From Bacillus sp. (in: firmicutes) (GTDB lineage Bacteria > Bacillota > Bacilli > Bacillales > JACDOC01), in contig JACDOC010000010.1 of NCBI GenBank assembly GCA_017656295.1, positions 1-64,000 of the forward strand: a stretch of 64,000 bases of DNA, written 5' to 3'. The translations under genes and the position numbers were made by a program. The notes under the pieces are model-generated. The model made no database searches. It saw only the letters and a list, made by a program, of their open reading frames with translations, and was not told where the DNA came from. Shown here in pieces: positions 52,645 to 62,787 of the stretch (the first letter of the stretch is position 1; each line of letters starts with the position of its first letter).

Positions 52645-53661
52645 ATGAAAGCATTTTTACAGAAAAAATGTGTGCATTTATCGGCAAAAGTGTATTTTGT
52701 CGATGCGCTTAGTTATATGGCACTCGGTTTATTTGGTTCTTTAATTATCGGACTTATTATAAAAACGATTGGTGTTCAATTAGGATTGCCTTTTTTTACT
52801 GAAATGGGTACGCTGGCGATGAGCTTATTGGGTCCTGCTATCGGGGCTGCGGTAGCGTACGGGCTTGGTGCACCGCCGCTTGTGTTATTTGCAGCTGTCG
52901 TGACAGGGGCGGCGGGAGCGACACTTGGAGGACCTGCAGGAAGCTTTGTTGCTGCATTAATTTCGACGGAAATCGGTAAGTTAGTCAGTAAAGAAACAAA
53001 AATTGATATTATTTTAACTCCGTTTGTAACGATTTTTGTTGGATATGCCGTCGCCTCTTTTATTGGCCCTGAAATTGATGCATTTATGAAAATGTTTGGT
53101 AGTTGGATTAGCTGGGCGACAGAACAACGACCGATTGTGATGGGAATGCTTGTGGCGATATTAATGGGCTGGGCGTTAACCGCTCCGATTTCGAGTGCGG
53201 CCATTGCGATCATGCTTGATTTAAGCGGAATTGCTGCCGGGGCAGCGACCATTGGATGTAGTGCACAAATGATTGGTTTTGCCGTAAGTAGCTATCGTGA
53301 AAACAAATTCGGTGGCTTCCTTGCCCAAGGATTAGGGACATCGATGCTGCAAGTACCAAACATTGTTCGTAATCCGTTGATTTTAATCCCACCTACCGTA
53401 GCCGGACTTGTTCTTGCCCCAATCGGAACAACGGTTTGGGTGATGGAAAATGTGGCGGCAGGCGCTGGAATGGGAACGAGCGGCTTAGTTGGTCAAATTA
53501 TGACCCTTGAGACGATGGGCTTCTCTGTTGATGTCTTAATGAAAGTTCTTCTGTTGCATTTTGTTGGACCTGCCGTCATTAGCCTGTTAATATCAGAATA
53601 TATGAGAAAGAAAGGCTGGATTAAACCAGGTCAAATGACCATTCAAACAGGAGGAAATTAA
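52645..53661 (+). CDS. PTS EIIC-like membrane protein (PfoR/COG3641 family)
   Basis: 338 residues with about nine transmembrane helices, rich in Gly/Ala (GAAGATLGGPAGSFVAAL). It resembles the PTS EIIC_2/PfoR group, in which no EIIA/EIIB partner is encoded nearby. The start at 52645 follows AAGGAGG at 7-base spacing; ATGs at 52618 and 52639 are alternatives. The substrate is unknown. It is one base from ytpP, so it is co-transcribed with a thioredoxin-like protein. Confidence 0.82.
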   Translation: MKAFLQKKCVHLSAKVYFVDALSYMALGLFGSLIIGLIIKTIGVQLGLPFFTEMGTLAMSLLGPAIGAAVAYGLGAPPLVLFAAVVTGAAGATLGGPAGSFVAALISTEIGKLVSKETKIDIILTPFVTIFVGYAVASFIGPEIDAFMKMFGSWISWATEQRPIVMGMLVAILMGWALTAPISSAAIAIMLDLSGIAAGAATIGCSAQMIGFAVSSYRENKFGGFLAQGLGTSMLQVPNIVRNPLILIPPTVAGLVLAPIGTTVWVMENVAAGAGMGTSGLVGQIMTLETMGFSVDVLMKVLLLHFVGPAVISLLISEYMRKKGWIKPGQMTIQTGGN

Positions 53662-53662
53662 C

Positions 53663-53974
53663 ATGGAAAAATTAATATCGATTGAACAATTCCAACAAAT
53701 AAAAGAAGAAGGAAAGACGATTTTCCTCTTTTCAGCAGATTGGTGTCCAGATTGTCGCTTTATTGAACCAGTATTACCTGAAATTGAAAATAAGTATACG
53801 GACTACCAATTTGTTTACGTTGACCGTGATCAATTCATTGACTTATGTGCTGAACTAGATGTGTTTGGCATTCCAAGCTTTATTGCCTATGAAAACGGCA
53901 AAGAAATCGGTCGATTCGTCAGCAAAGATCGGAAAACGAAAGAAGAGATTGAACAATTTATCGAAAGCTTATAA
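53663..53974 (+). CDS. ytpP: Thioredoxin-like protein YtpP
   Basis: 103 residues with the active-site sequence WCPDC (Cys28, Cys31) in place of WCGPC, and the cis-proline region FGIPSF. A small cytoplasmic thiol-redox protein. AGGAGG precedes the ATG, inside the end of the previous gene. Followed by a strong terminator. Confidence 0.92.
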   Translation: MEKLISIEQFQQIKEEGKTIFLFSADWCPDCRFIEPVLPEIENKYTDYQFVYVDRDQFIDLCAELDVFGIPSFIAYENGKEIGRFVSKDRKTKEEIEQFIESL

Positions 53975-53980
53975 TTATTC

Positions 53981-54009
53981 GCCGTGATTTTATATCACGG
54001 CTTTTTTTA
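53981..54009 (+). terminator. Terminator after ytpP
   Basis: A perfect GCCGTGAT / ATCACGGC stem is followed by seven T. Confidence 0.9.
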
Positions 54010-54084
54010 TTTTGTTCGAACAAAAAATTAGTGTAAAATGGATGGGGTAGTACATCGCCTATCTCCTAAGAGGAGGTTTTTTTC

Positions 54085-54879
54085 TTGAATGTGAGAACAT
54101 TAAAAAATAAACTACAAAAACGGTTGGAACATCCAGAGCGGACCTTCCATTTTGATTCCAAAAAAGATACGTTGCGAATTGAAAATACGGAAACTCAAAA
54201 AGGAATTACGATTTCGTTACCACCCATTGTAGCAAAATGGGAAGATGTTGGGGACAAAGCCATCGATGAAGTGGTCTATTATGTGGAAGAAGCACTTAGC
54301 GTCATGGGAAAAGAGCAAACAGTGAATGATGAGGAAAAAAAGATTTTCCCTGTCATTCGCTCGACCTCATTTCCTAAAGAGGCGAAGGAAGGGGTTTCAT
54401 TCGTATACGATGACCATACAGCTGAAACCCGGATTTATTATGCGCTCGATTTAGGTTCGACGTATCGACTGATCGATGTTGAATGGCTCGAAAAGAAGGG
54501 ATGGAGTCATGAACATGTGCGTCAAACCGCCTTGTTCAATGTCCGATCTTTACCGACACCGGTGAAAAAAGATGAAGTAGCCGGAAACGTGTTTTACTTT
54601 TTAAATACAAATGATGGGTACGATGCAAGCCGTATTTTAAACCAATCCTTTTTAAAAGAAATGGAACGGAAAATCAAGGGTACGATGGCGATTGCCGTTC
54701 CACATCAAGATGTTCTCATTTTTGCGGATATTCAAAATGACCAAGGATATGACGTCCTCGCCCAATTAACAATGAGTTTCTTTACAAATGGGCATGTTCC
54801 AATTACGGCACTTTCCTTCTTATACGAAGAAGGGGAACTTGAACCGATTTTTATTTTAGGTAAAAATCGTAAACGATGA
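54085..54879 (+). CDS. ytpQ: DUF1444 protein YtpQ
   Basis: 264 residues from a TTG start after AAGAGGAGG. A DUF1444 family protein of unknown function, conserved upstream of ytpR in Bacillus. The protein is soluble and mixed alpha/beta. The last bases overlap the ytpR ribosome binding site, so the two are co-expressed. Confidence 0.87.
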   Translation: MNVRTLKNKLQKRLEHPERTFHFDSKKDTLRIENTETQKGITISLPPIVAKWEDVGDKAIDEVVYYVEEALSVMGKEQTVNDEEKKIFPVIRSTSFPKEAKEGVSFVYDDHTAETRIYYALDLGSTYRLIDVEWLEKKGWSHEHVRQTALFNVRSLPTPVKKDEVAGNVFYFLNTNDGYDASRILNQSFLKEMERKIKGTMAIAVPHQDVLIFADIQNDQGYDVLAQLTMSFFTNGHVPITALSFLYEEGELEPIFILGKNRKR

Positions 54880-54893
54880 AAGGAGATACTGAA

Positions 54894-55508
54894 ATGAACG
54901 TTTTTTATAACAAAGAAGGAATTGGGGATACGCTCATTATTACGTTAAAAGATGTGGCTAAAGACGATTATGCTTACGAAAAGAAAGGAAATGTTGTACG
55001 CATTTATAAAGAAGAGACGAACGAAACAACTGGGTTCAACATTTTCTCGATTTCTGAGTATATGACCATCGAAGCTAATGGAACGGTCGAATTGAACGAA
55101 GAAATGTTACATAAAATCAATGACATAATTAAAGAAGCTGGCTTTGATGAAACGCTCAATACGGACTTGTCTCCTAAATTTGTTGTTGGCTATGTGAAAG
55201 AAAAAGTGAAGCATCCGAATGCCGATAAATTAAGCATCTGCCAAGTGGATGTTGGCAATGAAGTACTACAAATTGTCTGCGGCGCACCAAACGTGGATAC
55301 TGGTCAAAAAGTTGTTGTCGCTAAAATTGGTGCGGTTATGCCGAGTGGAATGGTCATTAAACATGCAGAACTGCGAGGCGTTCCTTCTAGCGGGATGATT
55401 TGTTCTGCACGCGAATTAAATTTACCAAATGCTCCACAAGAAAAAGGCATTCTTGTATTATCAGATGAATATGAGGTTGGTCAACGTTTCAATTTTAATC
55501 TCGCTTGA
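54894..55508 (+). CDS. ytpR: tRNA-binding-domain protein YtpR
   Basis: 204 residues. The N-terminal ~90 residues are a DUF4479-type domain. The C-terminal half is an OB-fold tRNA-binding domain (VGYVKEKVKHPNADKLSICQVDVG... CGAPNVDTGQKV) like the start of bacterial PheT. AAAGGAG precedes the ATG at 54894. It may bind tRNA or act in phenylalanyl-tRNA quality control; the function is not established. Confidence 0.9.
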   Translation: MNVFYNKEGIGDTLIITLKDVAKDDYAYEKKGNVVRIYKEETNETTGFNIFSISEYMTIEANGTVELNEEMLHKINDIIKEAGFDETLNTDLSPKFVVGYVKEKVKHPNADKLSICQVDVGNEVLQIVCGAPNVDTGQKVVVAKIGAVMPSGMVIKHAELRGVPSSGMICSARELNLPNAPQEKGILVLSDEYEVGQRFNFNLA

Positions 55509-55513
55509 CATAC

Positions 55514-55540
55514 ATCGGGGGACATGTCTCCCGATTTTTT
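55514..55540 (+). terminator. Terminator after ytpR
   Basis: ATCGGGGGA pairs with TCTCCCGAT and is followed by seven T. Confidence 0.9.
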
Positions 55541-55749
55541 TATTTCATTCGAGTATGCTGGTTGATCCATAGGAAAACGAACATCATGGTGAAAAAAATG
55601 GACAATGAACGCCATTCAATCAAAATCGGTCTAATGTCTTAAAAATATAGGTGGAAAGGCATTTTTTTCACCTATTATTGGATTCCTTTCCCACAAAAGG
55701 CGTGAAATTGTTAAAATAGTAGTGAATACAACAGAAAGAGTGATTACAT

Positions 55750-58068
55750 ATGAATTGGTTAAAGAAAATGATCGCCTTTTTCAAAGCGGAAGATATATAT
55801 GAATCAATTGAAGAAGTTGCTCCGGCGAAAGAACAACCAATCCAAATAACGCAACAGATTGAAAAGAAAAAAGATATAGAAGCCCGAGTGGCTTACCACT
55901 ATCCGAAAGGGCAATTTCGGTTTCCGCTCATTCCAGATGAGGAACCAAAGCGAAAGCGTCCACCGCGAAAGGCATCACATGTAAAAGAAGAAAGAAACAC
56001 TCGTCCTGTGTCAAGTTCAGAATTATCATCAACATCGGAACGAAAGGAATCAATCTCCGTTCAACGTAAGCCGTTTCAGCCGACGGAAATTCCTTCACCG
56101 ATCTATGGATTTCAGCGTCCAAAACAATTGCAAACGGTGGAGCCGATGTTTAGAAAAGCTCAAGAGGTAGAACCGGCATCTAAGCCGATTTTGGAGGAAG
56201 TGGTCACCCAAACTAAAAATGAAAATGAACATGTAATGCCGGTGACCGAATCAATTTCACACCAATATGAACAAGAAACGACCGTTTATCAAGAAAAACC
56301 ATTTGAACATCCTGTCGCCAAGGAAGCTGGACGACAAGCTACCAAAATCGTGAAGAACGACGTAGAACAGCGTGAACAACCGGTTGAACAACTGCAACCA
56401 AAGGCAATAGAACTAAAAGACGAAACCGAGGTAACAGTCCAAGAACCCCAAATTGCAGCTGAAAAGCTAGAAAAAGAACGGCCACGACGAAAAACGATTC
56501 CGTTTAACGTTATCATGTTAAAGCAAGATAAAGAACGGTTACAAAAACAGTCACCTATCCAACAAACTAAACGTCCAATAGAAAAACAAGATGAAAGACA
56601 ACCAGCGCCGTCTTCTCAGCCGACCCATACGAAGGTAAGTAACGAAGGAGATTACCACTTACCGTCGATTCACTACTTAACCCCACCTGTTCAAACGACC
56701 GTTGATAAAGAATGGGTAAACAAGCAAGCCCATCTTCTAAATGATACGTTAAAAAACTTTAACGTACGGGCGAAAGTCGTTCACGTTACTCAAGGTCCAT
56801 CGGTAACAAGATTTGAAGTACAGCCGGAACCTGGGGTGAAAGTCAATAAAATTACAAATTTAGCAGATGATATTAAATTAAGTTTAGCTGCTAAAGATAT
56901 TCGAATTGAAGCACCGATACCTGGAAAGCATACGATCGGAATTGAAGTACCCAATCGGCAAAGTCGTCCGGTATTTTTAAGTGAAATCATCGGTAAGCCC
57001 ATGTTCCAAGAAAACGAATCCCCGTTAACGGTAGCACTTGGATTAGATATCGCCGGTCAGCCGGTTATTGCTGATTTGCAAAAAATGCCTCACGGGTTAA
57101 TTGCTGGAGCGACCGGTTCAGGGAAAAGTGTATGTATTAACACAATGTTAGTTAGTCTATTATTTAAAGCTACACCAGAACAGCTCCGGTTATTGTTAAT
57201 TGATCCGAAAATGGTGGAACTCGCTCCGTATAACCGAATTCCACACTTGATTAGTCCAGTCATTACCGATGTGAAAGCAGCGACAGCAGCTTTAAGATGG
57301 GCGGTTGAAGAAATGGAACGTCGCTATGAACTATTTGCCCAGATCGGAGCTCGTGATTTAAAACGCTATAATCAGCTAGCTGAGAGGGAAGGTCGTGAAC
57401 ATCTCCCATACATTGTGATCGTCATTGATGAATTAGCAGATTTAATGATGGTTTCACCAGCAGATGTCGAAGAAGCGATTTGTCGAATTGCTCAAAAAGC
57501 TCGGGCGTGCGGCATTCACTTAATTGTTGCAACACAGCGACCTTCCGTTGATGTCATTACCGGTTTAATTAAAGCGAATATCCCGACACGAATTGCTTTT
57601 TCCGTTTCCTCACAAGCAGATTCACGAACCATTATTGATATGGGCGGAGCAGAAAAATTATTAGGAAAAGGAGACATGCTATATTTAGGAAACGGATCGT
57701 CCAAACCCGTTCGTTTACAAGGAACGTTTGTCTCTGATGAAGAAATAGATGAAATTGTACAGCATGTGCGCAAGCAGCGAGAGCCATCGTATTTATTTGC
57801 ACAAGAAGAATTAATGAAAAAGTCTCAATCGTTTGAGGAAGAAGATGAACTGTTTTATGAAGCGTGTGAGTTTGTCGTTGAGCAAGGTGGGGCCTCTACA
57901 TCCAGTTTGCAACGACGATTCCGAATTGGATATAACCGTGCCGCTCGGTTAATTGACATGATGGAGCAACACGGCATTATTTCCGAAGCAAAAGGAAGCA
58001 AGCCACGGGACGTGCTAATTTCAGAACAAGATTTGGAAACCATCTTAGATACTAGTACAATATCGTAA
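55750..58068 (+). CDS. sftA: DNA translocase SftA (FtsK/SpoIIIE family)
   Basis: A 772-residue septum-associated DNA pump that clears chromosome arms from the division site. There is no transmembrane region, as in B. subtilis SftA (YtpS). A long disordered Gln/Glu/Pro-rich linker (about 30-310) precedes the motor. Walker A GATGSGKSVC is near 453, Walker B IVIVIDELADLMM near 557, and the C-terminal gamma winged helix (about 705-770, SSLQRRFRIGYNRAARLIDMME) recognises KOPS/SRS. Confidence 0.95.
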   Translation: MNWLKKMIAFFKAEDIYESIEEVAPAKEQPIQITQQIEKKKDIEARVAYHYPKGQFRFPLIPDEEPKRKRPPRKASHVKEERNTRPVSSSELSSTSERKESISVQRKPFQPTEIPSPIYGFQRPKQLQTVEPMFRKAQEVEPASKPILEEVVTQTKNENEHVMPVTESISHQYEQETTVYQEKPFEHPVAKEAGRQATKIVKNDVEQREQPVEQLQPKAIELKDETEVTVQEPQIAAEKLEKERPRRKTIPFNVIMLKQDKERLQKQSPIQQTKRPIEKQDERQPAPSSQPTHTKVSNEGDYHLPSIHYLTPPVQTTVDKEWVNKQAHLLNDTLKNFNVRAKVVHVTQGPSVTRFEVQPEPGVKVNKITNLADDIKLSLAAKDIRIEAPIPGKHTIGIEVPNRQSRPVFLSEIIGKPMFQENESPLTVALGLDIAGQPVIADLQKMPHGLIAGATGSGKSVCINTMLVSLLFKATPEQLRLLLIDPKMVELAPYNRIPHLISPVITDVKAATAALRWAVEEMERRYELFAQIGARDLKRYNQLAEREGREHLPYIVIVIDELADLMMVSPADVEEAICRIAQKARACGIHLIVATQRPSVDVITGLIKANIPTRIAFSVSSQADSRTIIDMGGAEKLLGKGDMLYLGNGSSKPVRLQGTFVSDEEIDEIVQHVRKQREPSYLFAQEELMKKSQSFEEEDELFYEACEFVVEQGGASTSSLQRRFRIGYNRAARLIDMMEQHGIISEAKGSKPRDVLISEQDLETILDTSTIS

Positions 58069-58176
58069 AGCATGGTATTCTATATTTTGTGTATGTAAAA
58101 GCTTTCTTCCATTTCGTTTGCGCCTGTGGCCTTCTTTTTCGTAGGAAATACTTCGGATGGTAAGGGGATCAAAAAT

Positions 58177-59274
58177 ATGAAAGAAATAGAGTTAAAGATG
58201 CAAGGAAAAATAAAACGGTTAACGAATAAAACGTTTAAATTCGATGAGCGGATTAAGGATGGATGGTTTTCTGCTGTTTATTTTTTAAAAACGCGCGAAA
58301 TTGTGAAAAAATATTGTCCTGATAATATTGTGACGATGCAATTTTTCCAAAAGAAGCACGCCGTCCTATGTGGAACGGATGAAGTCATAGCGCTAGTGAA
58401 AACGTTTGCTGATAATCCAGACGATTTAGAAATTTATTCGTTAAAAGATGGCGATAAAATCAGTCCATTTGAGACGGTATTAACCATTACCGGTCGCTAT
58501 CAAGATTTCGGCTATTTAGAAGGAATTATTGATGGCATTTTAGCTCGTCGTACATCCGTGGCAACGAACGTTTATAACGTCGTAAAAGCGGCTGGCATTT
58601 CAGGGAAACAAAAGCCTGTCATCTTTATGGGGGACCGCGACGATCACTATACACAGCAAGCAGGAGATGGATACGCAGCTTATATTGGAGGTTCTACCGC
58701 TCAAGCTACTCACGCGATGAACGAATGGTGGGGCAAACAAGGAATGGGAACGATGCCTCATGCGCTTATCCAGCTATTTAATGGGGATATTGTCGCTGCC
58801 ACGAAAGCGTATCATGAAACATTCCCAGATGATGATTTAATTGCGCTTGTCGATTACAATAACGATGTCATCACGGACGCGTTAAAAGTCGCACGTGTGT
58901 TTGGTGATAAATTAAAAGGAGTTCGTGTCGATACCTCTCGTACGATGATTGATAAATACTTTTTACGGAATCAACATTTACTTGGAACGTTTGATCCACG
59001 TGGTGTCAACGCAGAGCTTATTTTTGCTCTTCGAAAAGCATTAGATGATGAAGGCTATCATCACGTGAAAATTGTCGTATCCGGTGGTTTTAACGAAGAG
59101 CGTATTTTAGAATTTGAAAAACGTGGCGTTCCGGTGGATATGTATGGGGTAGGAAGCAGCTTATTAAAAATAAACATCGGTTTCACTGGTGACAATGTCA
59201 TGCTGAATGGAAAGCATCAAGCAAAAGCAGGTCGTCGCTACCGTCCAAATCCACGATTAGAAAAAGTAGACTAA
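58177..59274 (+). CDS. Nicotinate phosphoribosyltransferase
   Basis: 365 residues. Makes nicotinate mononucleotide for NAD salvage. Family signatures include GDRDDHYTQQAGDGYAAYIGG, STAQATHAMN and VSGGFNEERILEFEKRGVPVD before GVGSSLL. The start MKEIELKMQGK at 58177 follows AAGGGGATC; a longer GTG frame from 58126 lacks a site. It is the short form of the family, distinct from PncB of ~490 residues. A single gene before murC. Confidence 0.9.
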   Translation: MKEIELKMQGKIKRLTNKTFKFDERIKDGWFSAVYFLKTREIVKKYCPDNIVTMQFFQKKHAVLCGTDEVIALVKTFADNPDDLEIYSLKDGDKISPFETVLTITGRYQDFGYLEGIIDGILARRTSVATNVYNVVKAAGISGKQKPVIFMGDRDDHYTQQAGDGYAAYIGGSTAQATHAMNEWWGKQGMGTMPHALIQLFNGDIVAATKAYHETFPDDDLIALVDYNNDVITDALKVARVFGDKLKGVRVDTSRTMIDKYFLRNQHLLGTFDPRGVNAELIFALRKALDDEGYHHVKIVVSGGFNEERILEFEKRGVPVDMYGVGSSLLKINIGFTGDNVMLNGKHQAKAGRRYRPNPRLEKVD

Positions 59275-59279
59275 ATATC

Positions 59280-59317
59280 ATTGGGCCCAAAGCAACAGAT
59301 GGGCTCAATTTTTTTCC
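59280..59317 (+). terminator. Terminator after the nicotinate phosphoribosyltransferase gene
   Basis: ATTGGGCC(C) pairs with GGGCTCAAT and is followed by seven T. Confidence 0.85.
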
Positions 59318-59531
59318 ATTGAACTAATAAAAAAACAGTGATATGTTAACGTTGAGTTTAATAGCACAACCGTTTCTTCAAATGACTCTCATGGTCATAC
59401 ATCAAAAAAAGTGGTATAATGAGTCAGTATAAAAGGAAACAATGTAATGATTAGCGAATGTCGTACGGATATCATTTTTCAAATGGTGTCATATACTGCT
59501 TAATGATAGACAATTGTTGGAGGTTCAATAT

Positions 59532-60842
59532 ATGACAGTATACCATTTTGTAGGGATTAAGGGTTCTGGGATGAGCGCGCTTGCACAAATACTTCACGAT
59601 ATGAAGTATGATGTGCAAGGGTCAGATTATGAAAAATACTTTTTCACTCAGAAAGCCCTTGAAGAAGCAAATATAAAAATCCTACCATTTCAAAAAGAAA
59701 ACATTCAACCAGGAATGACGGTCATTGCAGGAAATGCGTTTCCAGATACCCATGAAGAAATTGAAGAGGCAAGGAAATTAGGAGTTCCTGTGATTAGGTA
59801 CCATAAGTTTTTAGGCGACTTTATGCAAAAATTCACTAGTATTGCTGTAACCGGAGCTCATGGAAAAACCTCAACAACAGGTCTTCTTGCTCACGTGATG
59901 AAAGGAGCAAAACCGACGTCCTATTTAATTGGAGATGGTACGGGAAAAGGAGAACAAGATTCACAATACTTTGTGTTTGAAGCGTGCGAATATCGACGCC
60001 ATTTCTTGTCATACTTCCCTGACTATGCCATCATGACGAATATCGATTTTGACCATCCAGACTATTTTGCGAACATAGATGATGTGTTTTCTGCCTTCCA
60101 AGAAATGGCTTGGCAAGTGAAGAAAGGAATCATTGCTTACGGAGACGACGAATATTTACAAAAAATTCAAGCAAAAGTACCTGTCTTATTTTACGGGTTT
60201 GGTGAAGAAAATGACTTCCAAGCGCGTAACGTTGTGAAAGAGACGACTGGGACGACTTTCGATGTGTTTGTCCGTAATACGTATTTTGCGACATTTAAAA
60301 TTCCAGCGTTTGGTGACCATAACGTTTTAAATTCTCTAGCCGTTATTGCCTTGTGCCATTACGAAGATATTGATTTAGACATTGTGAAAGAACGGCTAGC
60401 GACGTTTGAAGGAGTGAAACGTCGTTTTACAGAAAAAACGGTAGGTGACCAAATTTTAATTGATGATTACGCTCATCATCCAACCGAAGTAAAAGCAACG
60501 ATTCAGGCGGCTCGTCAAAAATATCCAGACCGTGAGATTGTCGCGGTATTCCAACCGCATACGTACACAAGAACGCAAGCCTTTTTAAACGAATTTGCTG
60601 AGAGCTTACGTTTAGCTGATTACGTCTATTTATGTGAGATTTTCGGTTCTGCTCGCGAACATGTCGGAAAGCTCTCCATTGATGATTTGCAGGAAAAAAT
60701 TGACGGCTCACGCATATTAAACGAAGATGATCCGTCGATATTAGAAACCCATCGAAATAGTGTTCTTTTATTTATGGGAGCGGGCGATATTCAAAAGTTT
60801 CAACAAGCGTATGAACAATTTTTAGCTCAAAAAAATCAATAA
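59532..60842 (+). CDS. murC: UDP-N-acetylmuramate--L-alanine ligase
   Basis: Adds L-alanine to UDP-MurNAc in peptidoglycan synthesis. It has 436 residues. The N-terminal [11 protein letters not shown] binds UDP, the ATP loop is [12 protein letters not shown] (about 108), and [11 protein letters not shown] and [10 protein letters not shown] are Mur-ligase motifs. The start [11 protein letters not shown] at 59532 follows TGGAGG. murC also sits downstream of sftA in B. subtilis. Confidence 0.97.
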   Translation: MTVYHFVGIKGSGMSALAQILHDMKYDVQGSDYEKYFFTQKALEEANIKILPFQKENIQPGMTVIAGNAFPDTHEEIEEARKLGVPVIRYHKFLGDFMQKFTSIAVTGAHGKTSTTGLLAHVMKGAKPTSYLIGDGTGKGEQDSQYFVFEACEYRRHFLSYFPDYAIMTNIDFDHPDYFANIDDVFSAFQEMAWQVKKGIIAYGDDEYLQKIQAKVPVLFYGFGEENDFQARNVVKETTGTTFDVFVRNTYFATFKIPAFGDHNVLNSLAVIALCHYEDIDLDIVKERLATFEGVKRRFTEKTVGDQILIDDYAHHPTEVKATIQAARQKYPDREIVAVFQPHTYTRTQAFLNEFAESLRLADYVYLCEIFGSAREHVGKLSIDDLQEKIDGSRILNEDDPSILETHRNSVLLFMGAGDIQKFQQAYEQFLAQKNQ

Positions 60843-60846
60843 GATA

Positions 60847-60892
60847 CAACGGCCTTTTCTCGGAAGTTCGTCGAGAAAAGGCCGTTGTTGTT
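60847..60892. terminator. Long hairpin between convergent murC and aminopeptidase genes
   Basis: CAACGGCCTTTTCTCG pairs perfectly with CGAGAAAAGGCCGTTG, a 16-bp stem with a 9-base loop. T content after the stem is modest (TTGTTG). Confidence 0.8.
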
Positions 60893-60957
60893 GAAAAAGG
60901 ATAGTTGAAAAAAGTGTCTAAAAAAAGAATATGACTGAACCTGATATCCCATGTATC

Positions 60958-62073
60958 TTATTTTAAGTTTTCTGGGTTTAAACACTCTAATTCTGGAATA
61001 ACGAAGCGTCCGTCTTTTCGAATTAACACATCGTCAAAGTAAATTTCTCCGCCGCCGTACTCCGGACGTTGAATCATGACCATATCCCAGTGGATGTTGG
61101 AGTGGTTGCCGTTGTAGGCATCGTCATAACATTGTCCTGGTGTAAAGTGGAAGCTGCCGTCGATTTTTTCATCGAATAAAATGTCTTGCATCGGATGTAA
61201 TATGAACGGATTGACACCAATTGCGAATTCACCGATGTATCGAGCACCTTCATCTGTATCAAATATGTTGTTAATGCGTTCTGTGTCGTTGGCAGTGGCT
61301 TCGACAATTTTTCCGTCTTTAAACGTTAGTTTGACGTTTTCAAAGGTAAATCCTTGGTATGGAGATGGAGTATTAAACGAAATGACGCCGTTAACGGATT
61401 CACGAACTGGCGCAGTATACACTTCTCCGTCTGGAATGTTCATGCGACCGGCACATTTCACTGCTGGAATGTCTTTAATGGAGAACGTTAAATCCGTACC
61501 GGGACCGGTAATGCGTACTTTGTCAGTTTTGTTCATTAAGTCGACTAACGCATCCATCGCTTTGTCCATTTTGCCGTAATCTAAGTTACATACATTAAAA
61601 TAAAAATCTTCAAACGCTTCGGTACTCATTTTCGCTAATTGAGCCATGGATGCGTTTGGATAGCGGAGTACGACCCATTTTGTTTTTGGTACGCGAATAT
61701 CCCGATGAACTTTTTTCTGAATGGTATTTCCGTGAATCTTCATTTTTTCGTCAGGTACATCGGCTAGTTCGTTAATGTTATCCCCGGAACGTAAGCCGAT
61801 GTATGCATCCATTTGTTCCATCACTTGGGCTTCAAATTGAGCCATCATTTCAAATTGCTCTTCTTGGGCTCCCATTAACAAAGCGCGATCGACTTGATGG
61901 TCTTTTAGTAAAACGAACGGATAGCCTCCTGCTGCATACGCCTCTTTTACAAGGGCGGTCACTAATTCGCGCTGAAGTCCGAAGTTTTCAATTAACACTT
62001 TTTCGCCTGGTTGTAGCTGAACGGAATAGTTGATTAAATTTTTCGCTAACGTTTCAATACGTGGATCCTTCAT
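60958..62073 (-). CDS. Aminopeptidase, M29 family (AmpS-like)
   Basis: A metallo-aminopeptidase of 371 residues related to AmpS of S. aureus/aminopeptidase T. Metal-binding stretches are visible as RMNIPDGEVYTAPV, GEFAIGVNPF and HSNIHWDMVMIQ. Three ATGs follow GGAGG (62079, 62076, 62073); the last has 7-base spacing and is chosen. Convergent to murC and divergent from ytxG. Releases N-terminal residues from peptides. Confidence 0.9.
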   Translation of the reverse strand: MKDPRIETLAKNLINYSVQLQPGEKVLIENFGLQRELVTALVKEAYAAGGYPFVLLKDHQVDRALLMGAQEEQFEMMAQFEAQVMEQMDAYIGLRSGDNINELADVPDEKMKIHGNTIQKKVHRDIRVPKTKWVVLRYPNASMAQLAKMSTEAFEDFYFNVCNLDYGKMDKAMDALVDLMNKTDKVRITGPGTDLTFSIKDIPAVKCAGRMNIPDGEVYTAPVRESVNGVISFNTPSPYQGFTFENVKLTFKDGKIVEATANDTERINNIFDTDEGARYIGEFAIGVNPFILHPMQDILFDEKIDGSFHFTPGQCYDDAYNGNHSNIHWDMVMIQRPEYGGGEIYFDDVLIRKDGRFVIPELECLNPENLK

Positions 62074-62230
62074 CATCATTCCTCCAATGTATGTATTCAT
62101 CCAACTTCTATTCTAACCGAAAACGACGAAAAATTTGAAGAATACATTCGAAATAGATCGAATATTGAGGAACGAATAATGGAAAAAAATGCAGGAATTT
62201 TCATTTCGCTCAAGAATGTATTAAAATCAG

Positions 62231-62254
62231 GTTAAACCTATTACATAAGGGTAG
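62231..62254 (+). promoter_or_regulatory. Sigma-B-like promoter of ytxGHJ
   Basis: GTTAAA (62231-62236) and GGGTAG (62249-62254), 12 bases apart, fit the sigma-B consensus GTTTAA-N12-15-GGGTAT with one change in each. ytxGHJ is a known general-stress operon in B. subtilis. Confidence 0.65.
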
Positions 62255-62280
62255 AGTCATAGTGGAGGTGTCAGAACGAT

Positions 62281-62763
62281 ATGAGCATCATATTGTATAT
62301 AAGTGTAGCCATTATTGCCATAGCGTTTACCGTTTTAGTTGTATTTTTATCACGTACGCTACAATCTTTACAAAAGACATTAGATCGCGTGTCCACTACG
62401 TTAGAAGGACTTGAGCGTCAATTAGAAGGGGTAACGAGTGAAACGAAAATTTTACTTTCGAAAACAAATGAGTTAGCCTCTGATTTACAAAAGAAATCAG
62501 AGCGTTTAAATAGCGTAGTCGATGCAGTAACAGAAACAGGAACGGCGATTCGTAAAGTAAATGATTCCATTCAACAAGTATCAGCTACTATACAAGGAGC
62601 CGTCGAGAAAAATCAAGAAAAAATCTCACAAGTTGTTCAATGGGGAAATGTGTTGCTTGAATTAAAGGACAAATGGAAGCAGCGAAAAGAAAAACGTGCA
62701 TTTACATCAAAAGATGTTGAACATACACCACAACCATCGGGAGTTTCCCAACGATCCAATTAA
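62281..62763 (+). CDS. ytxG: DUF948 stress protein YtxG
   Basis: 160 residues. An N-terminal transmembrane helix (about 3-22, IILYISVAIIAIAFTVLVVF) is followed by a long coiled coil (25-125, LEGLERQLEGVTSETKILL). It is a member of the DUF948 family of general stress proteins. First gene of the ytxG-ytxH-ytxJ operon. GTGGAGGTG precedes the ATG. Confidence 0.9.
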   Translation: MSIILYISVAIIAIAFTVLVVFLSRTLQSLQKTLDRVSTTLEGLERQLEGVTSETKILLSKTNELASDLQKKSERLNSVVDAVTETGTAIRKVNDSIQQVSATIQGAVEKNQEKISQVVQWGNVLLELKDKWKQRKEKRAFTSKDVEHTPQPSGVSQRSN

Positions 62764-62787
62764 AATTTATAAGGGGAGGAATTTTTC

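Noticed and set aside
52776-53252. Minus-strand frame of 158 residues in the EIIC-like gene
   Set aside because: It is a shadow frame opposite an Ala/Gly-rich membrane protein, with no ribosome binding site.
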